Below, piece after piece: positions 25,401 through 37,400 of a stretch of 64,000 bases of DNA (positions within the stretch are counted from its first letter, which is position 1; every line of letters starts with the position of its first letter). The notes beneath the pieces are model-generated. The model made no database searches, was not told the origin of the DNA, and saw nothing but the letters and a program-made list of their open reading frames with translations. The stretch is from the NCBI RefSeq assembly GCF_910592395.1, contig NC_088310.1, positions 15,695,501 to 15,759,500 on the forward strand. Reading direction: 5' to 3'. Position numbers and translations under genes: made by a program. The stretch comes from Lineus longissimus (lineage: Eukaryota > Nemertea > Pilidiophora > Heteronemertea > Lineidae).

Positions 25401-28400
25401 ATTTTGGGTTGGAAAATTCACTTTTCTGCTTCTATCAATAAGAACAACCGCATAATGTGAAGGTCACACCATGTCAACGTTCGGATAAGCTGCGAACAGC
25501 TACCGTGATAAAAGTCGGAAAACTAATCACAGACTATGAATTTAACATTACTGTTGTGAAAATTTATTAAATTCAATCATCTACTGCCTACTGGTGGATA
25601 ACACTTTGGGGTATTAGTTCGTGATTGTTTATTGAGGTAGTTCATGTGATTTTATAACGATAAAAACATTGAGTGAAACACGTGTCTTTGTAGAAATTGG
25701 GGCCGCCATTTTGAAAAAATGCTGTGAAGTCACCATGAAACCTCCTTTGCCCTTGCATAGACACCAGATACAACAAGCCATGGTTTTGATTCTCATTCAA
25801 AGGACTGTGAAGAACAATGAATCATAGTCCCTTGAAAGCCACGCCGGTTCATCCAGAAATACAATCCTGGGTTCTCCCAAGGATTGAACCTGAGCCAAGA
25901 GTGTTAACCACTAGGCCATGGGACTCCTTTCTTATTTTCTTCAGAAACAGGCATTTCTCGATAGCCATCTATAATGGAAGAAACACATTGACTTACTGGG
26001 TAGTTTTCTGTTGTCAACAGCACAAACAAGCGAATTATTGCAAGTCCAATGTGATCAAAAGATCTGAAATAGTAAACAGTAGAATCTCAATTCAGTTTTA
26101 TATCCCAATGTACAAAGTGTATCAAAAAGAATGAGAGTACTTGTCAATCAAATCTCCTACTGGTACGGACATTGCGGTCACATGGTAAAACAAAAGACAG
26201 TAAAAGTGTAGCATGGATGAAAGTTCCTAACTGTCAGTCGTACCAGTCCTACTCAACATCATATTCCTGACTGTCAAAAGTTCCTAACTGTCATTGGATA
26301 TTTTGACAACTTATTACAAATTTGGAAAACAAAGCCATGAAAATTACATCATAGGCATCTTCTCATTCACTATAAGTCTGGCTTGATTCTAGTTGGGGAT
26401 GCTGCCTGAGGAAAGAGGTGAACAGAGATGTAAAATCTTGATTATCCTCAAAATTAGTTAGTTTTAATAACCTACCCACTATAAGAAGGAGAATTACTGC
26501 TACAGATTTGGCATGTTACATTGTAAGAAGAGTTAGATGATGAAGAACTACAAAGAAAATGTTAGCAAATTAGACATATTAACAAGATGATGATTATCTT
26601 TCTTCGATGACTTGCGCAGCTAATCACAATTTTTTCAAGAACAGATGACTTTGTATGTAAGTGGTTTCACCGCCATTCTTAGTCATGAAAGACAAGGTAA
26701 AAGAAATGTAACTGAAGAACTGTAGTGGACATAATAGCCGATTAAACCAAATAAAACGTAAATCAAGGCCTTGATTAGAATCAAAAGTCGAACTAATGTG
26801 AAACACTTTTATCTTAGAACCTTGATTTGACCACCACTCTTGAACTACTTTAACCCGAACATGAACCATAAACATATGCAACATAGGAAAAATATTTGAA
26901 AGAAGCTGTAAAATATAAAAGTTCTGAGAATACGCAGAGTTACATACCCATTATTATGTGCTTCATACTGGTTGCATTCTGTTGTGTTTTTGGTGTGCAG
27001 AATGGCCGATGCACAGCTGATGAATGTATAATCATCCATGAAGAGATGCACTCCTATTGCCGAGAACACCAGTAGGAATCCAAGGATGACAAAAAGAGCC
27101 TGCAATACAGGAACATTGGTGATTAGTCAGATTTACCTTGACAAAGGCAACAAGAAAATTATGTCAATGTCGAGTTTTTTGCAGAACAGATGAACTCCTT
27201 GGGTACTATTCTGACAAACCAACTATCCTAATGCCTTTATACTGACTTGGCCCGGACTCGGCTACCCTGAGAAAGGAGTCAGTTTTGCACAAGTAAGAAA
27301 AGAACTTTCTGGAGTCTCCCATGAAATAAAGTTGTGCATACATCTAGTAATGCAGTTCTTCAAGATCACATTAAATGGAAAGATTCACCAGTTTGTTCTG
27401 ATGATGGCATATCACATGATTTACATGAATGGATTTTGCTGATGCCATGATATTGTACTTGCAAGCAGAAATCTTCCAATCCACTTAATGTTGTCCTGCA
27501 GGTAGGTCATCTTCTTCTTCGGCATTTGTTCGACAATTGCAGGGGTTATTCTCCATGCTATTCTTACATGCAACTACAGTTAGGGGCCAAGTGGCTTTAT
27601 GGGCCTAGATGACGCAGTCTTCGACGAGAGAGTTTATTGCAATCTACGCGCATTTCATACTGGGAGGGGTACTTTCCTTGCCCTGGTTATGACATCATGG
27701 ATACAAGGAACCTGGGTTTTAGGTCAGAGATTGGCTCAACCCTCAGTCTTTCTCACTCCAAGGACTGTGAAGAATCAGGAAATTTAGTTCCTTGAAAGCC
27801 GCACTGGTTCATCATTGAAAGCCACACATGTTCATCTAGAAAACAATCCTGGGCTCCCTCCGGGATTAAACCCAGGCCTTATTGTGTGACAGTCAGTAAT
27901 GTTGACCCCTATATAGGGTATGTGGCCCCTCTAAAGGAAAGTGATTAGGAAAGCATTGAAAAGTAAGCAAGTCAATTTACTGGTATTTTATTTCTCATGA
28001 TATAGTACACTATGCTTCGTCTTACCTTGCCTAAACTCAGTGCAATTGACATAGACACTTCAAACATGTGGGCAATATTCTTGGCTTTGCAGACAAACAC
28101 GAAAGGACGCAATGCTCGGAAGGGTTGAGCCAATCTCTGAAATAGAATAAAGTGGTTTAAAACATGCGAGTCCCAGAAAGTGCAGGATCTGAACAGTTTG
28201 AAAGACTTACAGGAGCAAATGAAACCAAATCAAATGCACCAGAACTATCAATAGTGACATTGTTGCAGATGATATAAATAGAGACTATGCTTTCATCTAT
28301 AATTCTATGTACAATCACTCTTTCTGGACAAAATTAAAGCAAAAGCATTTGCTAGTTTTTATTCATATCACCCATTGTTACGTCTTACAATGGGGTATGC

Positions 28401-31400
28401 TCCTGTTTTAAACAACCAACGTAATCATTCCTTTGATATGTTTGTTGTTCTCCTGTTCCTTGAGAGAACTCATTTTCTAAAGGTTTTGGATATTTTTTGA
28501 TTTTGTTTCAATTCTTAGATACATGTAGTAGAAAAATGTGTTCTTCTTGACTTCCGCCGATCGCTTGAGCGGTCGCTACCGGTGTATAGTGACGCAGGCA
28601 TGTCGTCTGCAACCCACCAACTTCAACTAAGTTGTATAGATGGCGCTGCGGTGGCGGCAAATACAGTTTTGCCAGATGCACGTGGCTGCACTATGATATC
28701 AAAAAAGGCCCCGTTAGAACGGCTCGAACAGCCCAGTAGTCAAGAGGTTAAAGAGGTAGTTTTCAAATCTTTGAGGCCATAAGGTCTCAGTGTGCCTAGT
28801 AAATGGATGTGCATGAGAAAGAATGGTCTTGTACGTCAACTGGTGTTCCTCAGAGCTCCTTTTTGGGGCCACTCCTTCTTAACATCACTTCGCTGCTTGG
28901 AAATGTGATAAAGATGCCTATGAGATGTTGTTTGTAGATCATAACTAGTTACTCGCTGTCTTCCCTCAATAGAAATGGGCTGTCTTATGTAGGTAATGTC
29001 TAAACCTGCATTCAGAGCATTGGAAGGTTGCGAGTGTTTTAATGGTCCAAAAACAGATTTTATGGCTATCTCTTCTGCAATGAGAACTCAATTTATTTCC
29101 TCGATCATAGAAGATGGAGTAGAAATAATGAGTTCCAACTTCCTTTAGAGATCTGGGAGCTAACTGGACACTAAGTCTGAAAGATGCATTGTCCAACTTG
29201 TACTCTATATTGTGCTTCAAAAATATCTGATATATGGCCAGCATCAAGAAGTTGGTGTTCTTGCTTGGACTACAATAATGCTCTGTTGCATGGTCTTCTC
29301 AAGAAAGTCTTTGCTCCAATGCAAAGGATGAACAATGCAGCAGCCATTGAGTTAACTGTTGTTTACATTCTGTGTTGCTAAGACAGATAAGCATGGCATT
29401 TGCTGTAATCTGCTAATTCATCCTTGAGTAGTTTCATGTAGACATTTTGTCTTGCAGAGTACATGTATGTTTTGGACATCAAATTTTTAAACAGGTGTTA
29501 TTTTCTAAAAACTTGATTTATAGACCTAAAGGTCTATCTACACAGTGCGATTTTTTGCTAAGTCCGACTCATGCATCCAAAATGCAGAGTGTGGACTATA
29601 CTGTACAATAAGAATACTGCTTGAGTGTGTGATCTGAGTCGCCAGATTGCACGAGTTGATTTTCTCAAGCTTTAGAAAGCTCGAGACCGCAGATGGAGAG
29701 CTTTCGGGCCGGGGAAAATTAACGAGTGCAATCTGGTGACGAGGATCACACACGAGGGCAGCATTATATTTATCATATGCCACATATATTCCCGGAAAGA
29801 CCAAGAAAATGTTGATTAAAAGGCAATGTTTGTAATTTTTTGGCAAAAATCTCTTATGACGTGAATGCGTCATGGAAGACGTAAGTTTTGAGGTAACAAC
29901 GTCACGACTTCACACCGATGTCGAAAGCCAACACTGGGGGAATTCCAACGTCATGACATAACAAAAGGAGTAGTGTAGGACGTAAAGACGAAACAATGAA
30001 TATGACCTGAAGTTGTGAAGGTGTTTTCTCTGGATTGGCAACAATGAAGAAGCCGTATTGCACTGAGTGCAATACAGATATTTTTATTGCATCGCAGATT
30101 GCCTCCAGGCTCGGTGTGGTAATTCTTTCGAACTTTCTCGCACATTTTTTCTTTAAAACATTAGTTTCAATGGGATTTTAAGTGGCAGAGACTTCATTTT
30201 AAAGCAAAAGCATCCTTTGCAGACACTTCCCATGATTTTGGCGAAGTTTGTCCTTACATTTTGTGGCAAATGTTGATGTTTTTCATAGCATGTCTGACGG
30301 ATAAGTGCATTTAGGGTATATGATAAAACACAAATTCCTTATCTTTACGATGTCGGCTGCACAAGACACATGTTCTAATTCTTATGACAAGGAAGCAAGA
30401 ACAGAACAATTAGGTAGCTGAGATTGAGTGTAGTGACTTCCCATCGCAATTGATGCATTTCGATGAAGGGAGAGTAGAGTTGCGACATGGGAATTTAATC
30501 ATTTGCCCAAATATCTGGAATAATCTCCTTTTTTAAACAATAAATGAACACATTTCACTAATTTCATTCAATGAGGAACATTTTTGAAACAATTGTTTTT
30601 TATTCAAACCAGCAGTTTTATTCATCAAACCATCCATTAATCCAAACCACAAAAACATGTAAAAAAATTATTTCAAAACCATAGATTAGTAGTTGTACAA
30701 ATCCATGGATTTTCATTCTTTAAAACCATGTTGTGTTGCATCGTGATTATTGCAGACCACATACATGTACTTTTCTCATGGTTTGCATCTCATGAAAAGT
30801 TACAGTTCTATGGTTTGCAAACCATAGAACTATGGGACCTATTGAACATGTTGAAGACCAAAGCATCAACACGTTCTTAACTCTTCGACTGCCATGGCCG
30901 CTATTCTACATTAAGGAAAGTCATCTGTTGACCACCAGGTACAATCAACATTCAGTTAATCAGGAGGCCATCAGATGGCTCCTAAATAGATCTGCTGTTA
31001 CTTGGCTAACAACAGTCATGCTGGAGAGTTGGAATGAATATTGCTTAGGCATTAGCAGATGATTACTTAGAACTAGTATGTCACCTCGTGATTGATTGTG
31101 GATCTAAAATTGACTTTGTGTCTTTGAATATCAGAAGACCTGGGTTCATGTCATCTGGTTGATGGTGAACTTCAAACAGATGATTCAGGAGAATGAAATG
31201 ATCGTGAAGTTGTTTCCTTATGAGCATGTTTTTTTTCTTTAAATTTTAAAATGAAAAAAGTGCACAATCCACACATTTGCGTGGAAAACCGCCACTTTTG
31301 GCGCTGGCGGTCAAAGAGTTTACAAGGCTTTTCATTAAAATTTCAAAAAATTTAATATGCACTCAGAAACTGAAACAAAGCTTGAAGATGGAACAGTAAA

Positions 31401-34400
31401 AAGAACATAAAACCAAAACCTCCAGTTCGACAACAAGAAGAATAATCTTAGAAACAGAAAGCACATGCACATGCACTTAAAACATTACAAACACGGTCAA
31501 CAAATGAGGTTTTGAGTTTTTAATGTTCGATTCAATGTTTTTTAAACACTGGGAAGCAACATCTGCAAAATGCGCCATTTGCATTGTACATCACTGATTT
31601 ACCAAGGTGCCAGCCAACTGGTTTGTCCAAGTTAACAAAATGACAGGCCTACCAAGGTGAAAAGCTGGATCACATAACAGTTCACCCCAAATTGTAGATG
31701 CCACTCTTATCTATTGGTGTGTTCACACTGGATGCAAATTGAAACTGAATTCCGTAGAGCGCTCTCCGAAATACGAATTGGTTAATCCAGTTTCAGAACG
31801 GTTGCGTCACACTGGCCCAAATACGCATTCAAATCGGTATAAAACGCGCCACACTCAATGCGTACTAACGACGCGCCATCTATAAATATATCAGTTAACT
31901 AGTTCGGAGCACTAGTTCCCGCGGTCAAAGGTCAATTAACGGAAGAGGAAGTGCGCCTGGCGCATGCGGAGTGCGATCGAAATTCTTAATTCGTATCAAG
32001 CGCGTCACACTTGAAATCTCAATACGGTTTCGTTGATTCGGATTAGCTGATTCGCATTCAATTCGGTTTAAGAACTGTGTTGGTTAAAAGCGGATTGAGA
32101 TCGGTATGAACCGAATTGAGTGTGACGCCCCAATACGTATCAACGTTTTAATTCGAATTCAATTCGTGTTAAAACCCCAGTGTGACCACGGCATATGTTT
32201 GCATTCTACATTCTATCTAGAGGTGAGTATGAAACTAGAAGCTGTATGATTGCATCTTCACTGTGCTCAAATGAATGAATATACCGGTTACGGGCCAGAA
32301 TAGACTCAGTGAACCTTTACTTTAATGTTAAAGGAATTATTACGTGGTAAAAGGAAAAAGATAAGACACATAATATCCATACTTCCTCGCCATAATTTCA
32401 CCAGCCACAAAATATTCCTATATGCATAATGCTATCGAAATAGGATTCCCCACAAATAGTAGGTCAATTCAACTGAAAATTGATTTCACAGTCAAGGCCA
32501 TTGATCAACAAACTGTAAGGTCTAGTGACGATGTTGAAGTTTCCCATAAAGAATCCACTGGTTAATCAATGTTTAACCCTTTGGAGTTCAAGCATGTATT
32601 TAAATATGCTACCCCTTGGAGTTCAAGCATGTTTTTGGCTTTTTTGTCATTTTTGGTACCTTGTCTTTCACAGCCTGTAGCTCAGAAATCGCTGATCTGA
32701 TAATTTTGGAGTAATGAAAAAGTTTGTTCAGTACATCAAGGTCTTTCTTATGAATGCAGTTGGAAGCGCATATCATCATCCATTTTTGGGTAAAAACACC
32801 AAAAACTGTTGAGAAATCAACAATTTTTGCCAAATTCTTGGAAAAATGAATAAATTTAAAGAATAACAAAACTATATTTTTGTGTGTGTTTCACTTCCTC
32901 TATTACTAGTAACAAAGGAACAATGCAGAACATAACGATTTTGGTCAAAATCGAAGTGTTTAGGGTGAAAATACATGTTTTTGAAACTTCTCAAATCTGT
33001 GATTTCTGAGTGAACTTCAACTCAAAATTGCGCCAAGATTCACTGGAAGAAAAACCTACGAAATATCGGTACCAATCGATTGTTCGCAACACCAGGTATC
33101 CGATAGGAAATGAACTAAACGGTAAATCCCCACAACTGCGTACATGTGTATATCAATGGGTTATCAACGCACAATCAACTGGTGACCTGCGGTCAACAGT
33201 GAACGGAAAGGGGGGTAAAATGGTTGACCAAAGGTACCCCCACTTCGGCTAGAAGTTGAAATCCTGAAACTATTGGAAGTAGAACCAGGGAGGATGTCCT
33301 CTAGAAAACAAAGAACCAACTCCAAATATTGAAATTGGGATTGACATCAATCTTCTGAATGTGTCCTAAAGCAAAGGATTTCAAGTTCTAGCCAAATGGT
33401 GGTACCTATGGTCAAGCCTTTTTAACATGTTATCTACAATAACCATGCAAGCAGATCAGTGCAACAGCATGCCAGCTAAGCATTTTACTACTTTTACAAC
33501 AGCAACTATTAGGTACAGTACTCACCTTTTTGAGATGTAGGCTAAGGAGAAAGTACGATTTTATACATTCATGGTACATTGTAACCCATACTTATTTCTT
33601 GCAGAGGTTTGTCCGGATATGAGGAATGAATGAATGAATACAATTTACATTTATAGAGTTTATCTCAAAATCCAAATTTTGCTCCATTGCGGTTCAAAAA
33701 CATCAGACACCAGAAAAAGTGGGTCTATGGCCCATGCCTGAAAATGGCAACAGTCTTAAAATTTTTAATGTTAACACCAAGCTCATTCCAAAGTCTTGCC
33801 ATTAATATATAGAAGCTCCTACCACAATACGTCTTTTGGCGATACCTGGGGATTGTAGTATATTTCAATATTAGTGTCTTTGGTTAATTTGGCTAAATTG
33901 GCCACTCAGGTTTAAAAGGTTTGTTGTTGCTGCACTACAACAGGGTTTGCGTTGGTAACCGTATCCAGGCTGCTGGAGGCTGCATTGTTGCCTGGATATA
34001 AAGGGCAGCTCTCACAACAGTCTGGGACAGTTTCCAAGCCAGCCAGTCAGCGCCAGTGTACATTGAGATTTAGAAGTGAATATTCGAAGAGGTTTAGAGG
34101 AATTAGAGAACGTGTAGAAAGGTAAATACAGTTATATCATTATTTAATTAGGTGTTCGTGTGTATTGTTTACCTTTGTTGCACAATCAGCTGACCATAGA
34201 ACGAGACGGAGGTCAAGGACGAGAGACACAACGGACAGCGAAGTCGGAAAATTACATTGGTGACAGCAGTGAAAACAACTGAATCGTGTAGCCTAGCTAT
34301 ATACGGTAGCCTAGTTTTTGTTAATTTAGATAAATATAGGCCCAGCTATGAATGGAAAGGATGAGATATCCTGGAATAGGCAGAATGAGAGTGACGGCGT

Positions 34401-37400
34401 CCGTGAAATTGGCTGTGATGGCCGCCCATTGACGTCACGCATGCAATCGGCAACAGTTTTCAGATCGGCTTCAGACGTATCAAACACTAATAATAGTCAC
34501 GATACGATTCAGTTCGGACCCGTTATGAACAGAAGATACCCCAATTCATTTTATGCCGCCGATACCTTGGTGTATCAACCGGTGGAGGTTCGCCAACAGG
34601 CCGATAGTTGGGAAGATTTTCCCGAGGCAGCGAGTTTGTTGACTTCGAGCGGTAAAAGAGGGGTGCGAAACGATGTTAGAACAGCCGTTGGTGTAAACAA
34701 CGCGGCTCCGAGTGAGCCATCTCAGAGAGCTGTCTCGGCTGTCTTCGAGACAGAGATAAGGAAACTGCAGAAGGAGATAAAGGGGCTGGAGTTAGAATGT
34801 GCTATGGCTATCAGTAGGGGACATTTAGTGGGAGAGGGTGGCCTGAATAAAGCCACACTTACACCAGTGTCTCCTTCTGAGCAGCGTAAAGCCCATACTT
34901 ATGATAAGAGCTGGCAAACTGAAACAGAGCCTCTAAGTCAAAAAGAAAGGAGGAGGGAGAATGGGGATCGGAGCCTGAATAAGGCTAGATCACGGCAATT
35001 TGAGCACTTGGCTCCGGAGCACCGTCAGCTCCAGAGCATGACTCAAAAGGAGCATCTGGCTCCGGAGCATGGGCTCTGGAGCAAGGAGCATCTGACTCCG
35101 GAACAACAGCTCCGGAGCAGAGTTGGTCTGGCTCCAGAGTACCAGCTCTTGGACACGGAGCATTTAGCTCCGGAGCACTCCATCAGGAGCACGGACCATT
35201 TGGCTCCGGAGTATCAGCTCCAGAGTAGGGAACAGCTGGCTCCACAGTATCAGCTCCAGAGCAGGGAACAGCTGGCTCCACAGCATCAGCTCCAGAGCAG
35301 GGAACAGCTGGCTCCGCAGCATCAGCTCCAGAGCAGGGAACAGCTGGCTCCACAGCATCAGCTCCAGAGCAGGGAACAGCTGGCTCCACAGCATCAGCTC
35401 CAGAGCAGGGAACAGCTGGCTCCCCAGCATCAGCTCCAGAGCAGGGAACAGCTGGCTCCACAGCATCAGCTCCAGAGCAGGGAACAGCTGGCTCCACAGC
35501 ATCAGCTCCAGAGCAGGGAACAGCTGGCTCCGCAGCATCAGCTCCAGAGCAGGGAACAGCTAGCTCCACAGCATCAGCTCCAGAGCAGGGAACAGCTGGT
35601 GATTCAGTTCAGCAGTAATGAGAACCCAGGACAACTGATGAGTACGCCAGTTAGAAGATTTGAACAAAATCCGACTCCGAGAACAAATGTGTCTTCTATG
35701 TGCATGGCTCCCAAATGTCCTATAATGAAGCCAGACACGTACAACGGGTCAGGAGCATTAGAAGATTTTCTCTCTCATTTTGAGGTGCTCAGTGATTTGA
35801 ACATGTGGGACAGTCAATTGAAAGCGAAGTACTTGGCAGCGAGCCTAAGAGGCCCAGCTCAAAGTGTACTCAGTGATATTTCTCCTGAGAGTAAGAAAGA
35901 TATCAACGCGCTCACTGCAGCACTAAAGAGAAGGTTCGGACAGGAGAACCAAGTAGATTTGTTCAGGGCGCAGCTCAGGTCGTTCAGGAGGAAAAGGGAT
36001 TCGTCTTTGGCTGAGTTAGCCCAAGACATTAGAAAATTAGCAAGGAGAGCTTACCCCGGGTAGTCCAAGGAGATGCTCTAGTCCTTAGCTAGAGATCAGT
36101 TCATTGATGCAAATGAGGATACAAATCACAGGTGGTTTGTTAAACAGTCAAGACCTCTCTCCCTGGAAGACGCTGAGAGGACAGCCACAGAGTATGAGGC
36201 GTTTCAAGCGGCTTCAAATGGGCGCGCGGGTGACCATGGGAAGGTCAGAGTAGTTGGGTCAGAGTAGTTGGAGCACAGCAATCAATGGGTAATGACAGCC
36301 AAGACAAGTTGTCAAACACTTGCTGAGGTTCTACAGGTTGTAAAGGAGCTTAAGAACAACAGGAACAACCAAGCGCCAAGGGCAGAGTACAACCAACACA
36401 GAAGCTCCAGAGACATAAAGTGCTTCCACTGTCAGGGAAACCACTTTAAGAGGGATTGTCCAAAGTGGAAAGTTGAGCTAGAGAAAATCAAAGCTCGGGG
36501 CCAAGGAAACGAGCAGGTGTCCACCTCGGGGGCCAGAGATCGACAACAGTGAATGAGGAGGGGCCCGTCGTTGACATGAGAGCCATGGGGGCGAAAGGGG
36601 AAGCCGGAGATGACAGTCTTTATATCAGAGGGTGCCTGGCGACCTTGGAGGTCGAGATTTTAGTTGACTCAGGGGCATCGGTGACTTTGCCTAATCCAAA
36701 GACGTTCAAGTTCAATGACATTCCTGTTAAAGAGAGACCCGAGTTAGAAAGTTCTGGTGGGAGACTAACGGCTGCAAATGGTGACGTTATCCCATTTGCT
36801 GGGAAAGCTGTTTATAGCCTGAACTTTGGAGGGGTACAGATTGATCACCTATGCTGGGTGGCGGACATACAGGACGACGTCATTTTAGGACATGATTTCT
36901 TAGCAAAGTATTGCCAGGTTGACTACATGAAAGATACTGTGATGTGCTGTCATCACGAGATAATAGGCACAAGAGGTAGTGTTATAGACGTCTGTCGGCG
37001 GGTGATTTTGCAGGACAAGGTGGTTATTCCAGCACGATGCGAAAAAGTTGTCTTGGGTGAGATGACGGGCGCACGTTGGGGACCAAAAGATGGTTTAGTT
37101 GTGCCTGCGTCTTCACTTATGGAAAAGAGTGGTATACTTGTCGCCAAAGGCTTAGTGGACATGTCAATAGAGACGACCCCAGTTAGGCTGCTTAATCTAT
37201 CCGAGGAGCCTGTAGTTTTAAGACGTAATACAGTTTTGGCATGGGTTGAACCTGTGTCGGAAATTTCAGATGAGGAAGTCATCAATGAAAAGATTAGGAG
37301 AATACAAGCTCCAGAATCCCTGGAGGCCAGTTTGAGCCAAAGCTCAGAGAAGGGTGAGCTCTGGGTGCCAGAGCATGTCAAAGATGCGTTTGACAGAAGT

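Larger units (their letters stand above)
28137..33624 (-). other. Left part of the 15.4-kb intron between exons 5 and 6
   Basis: No gene. Contains the hairpin repeat at 29617-29764, the perfect palindrome at 30804-30831 and the MITE at 31715-32193. The rest is AT-rich unique-looking sequence. Confidence 0.55.

Noticed and set aside
35164-35569. Two open minus-strand frames of 124 and 128 codons
   Set aside because: They are by-products of the 36-bp repeat in gag, whose unit is a multiple of three.
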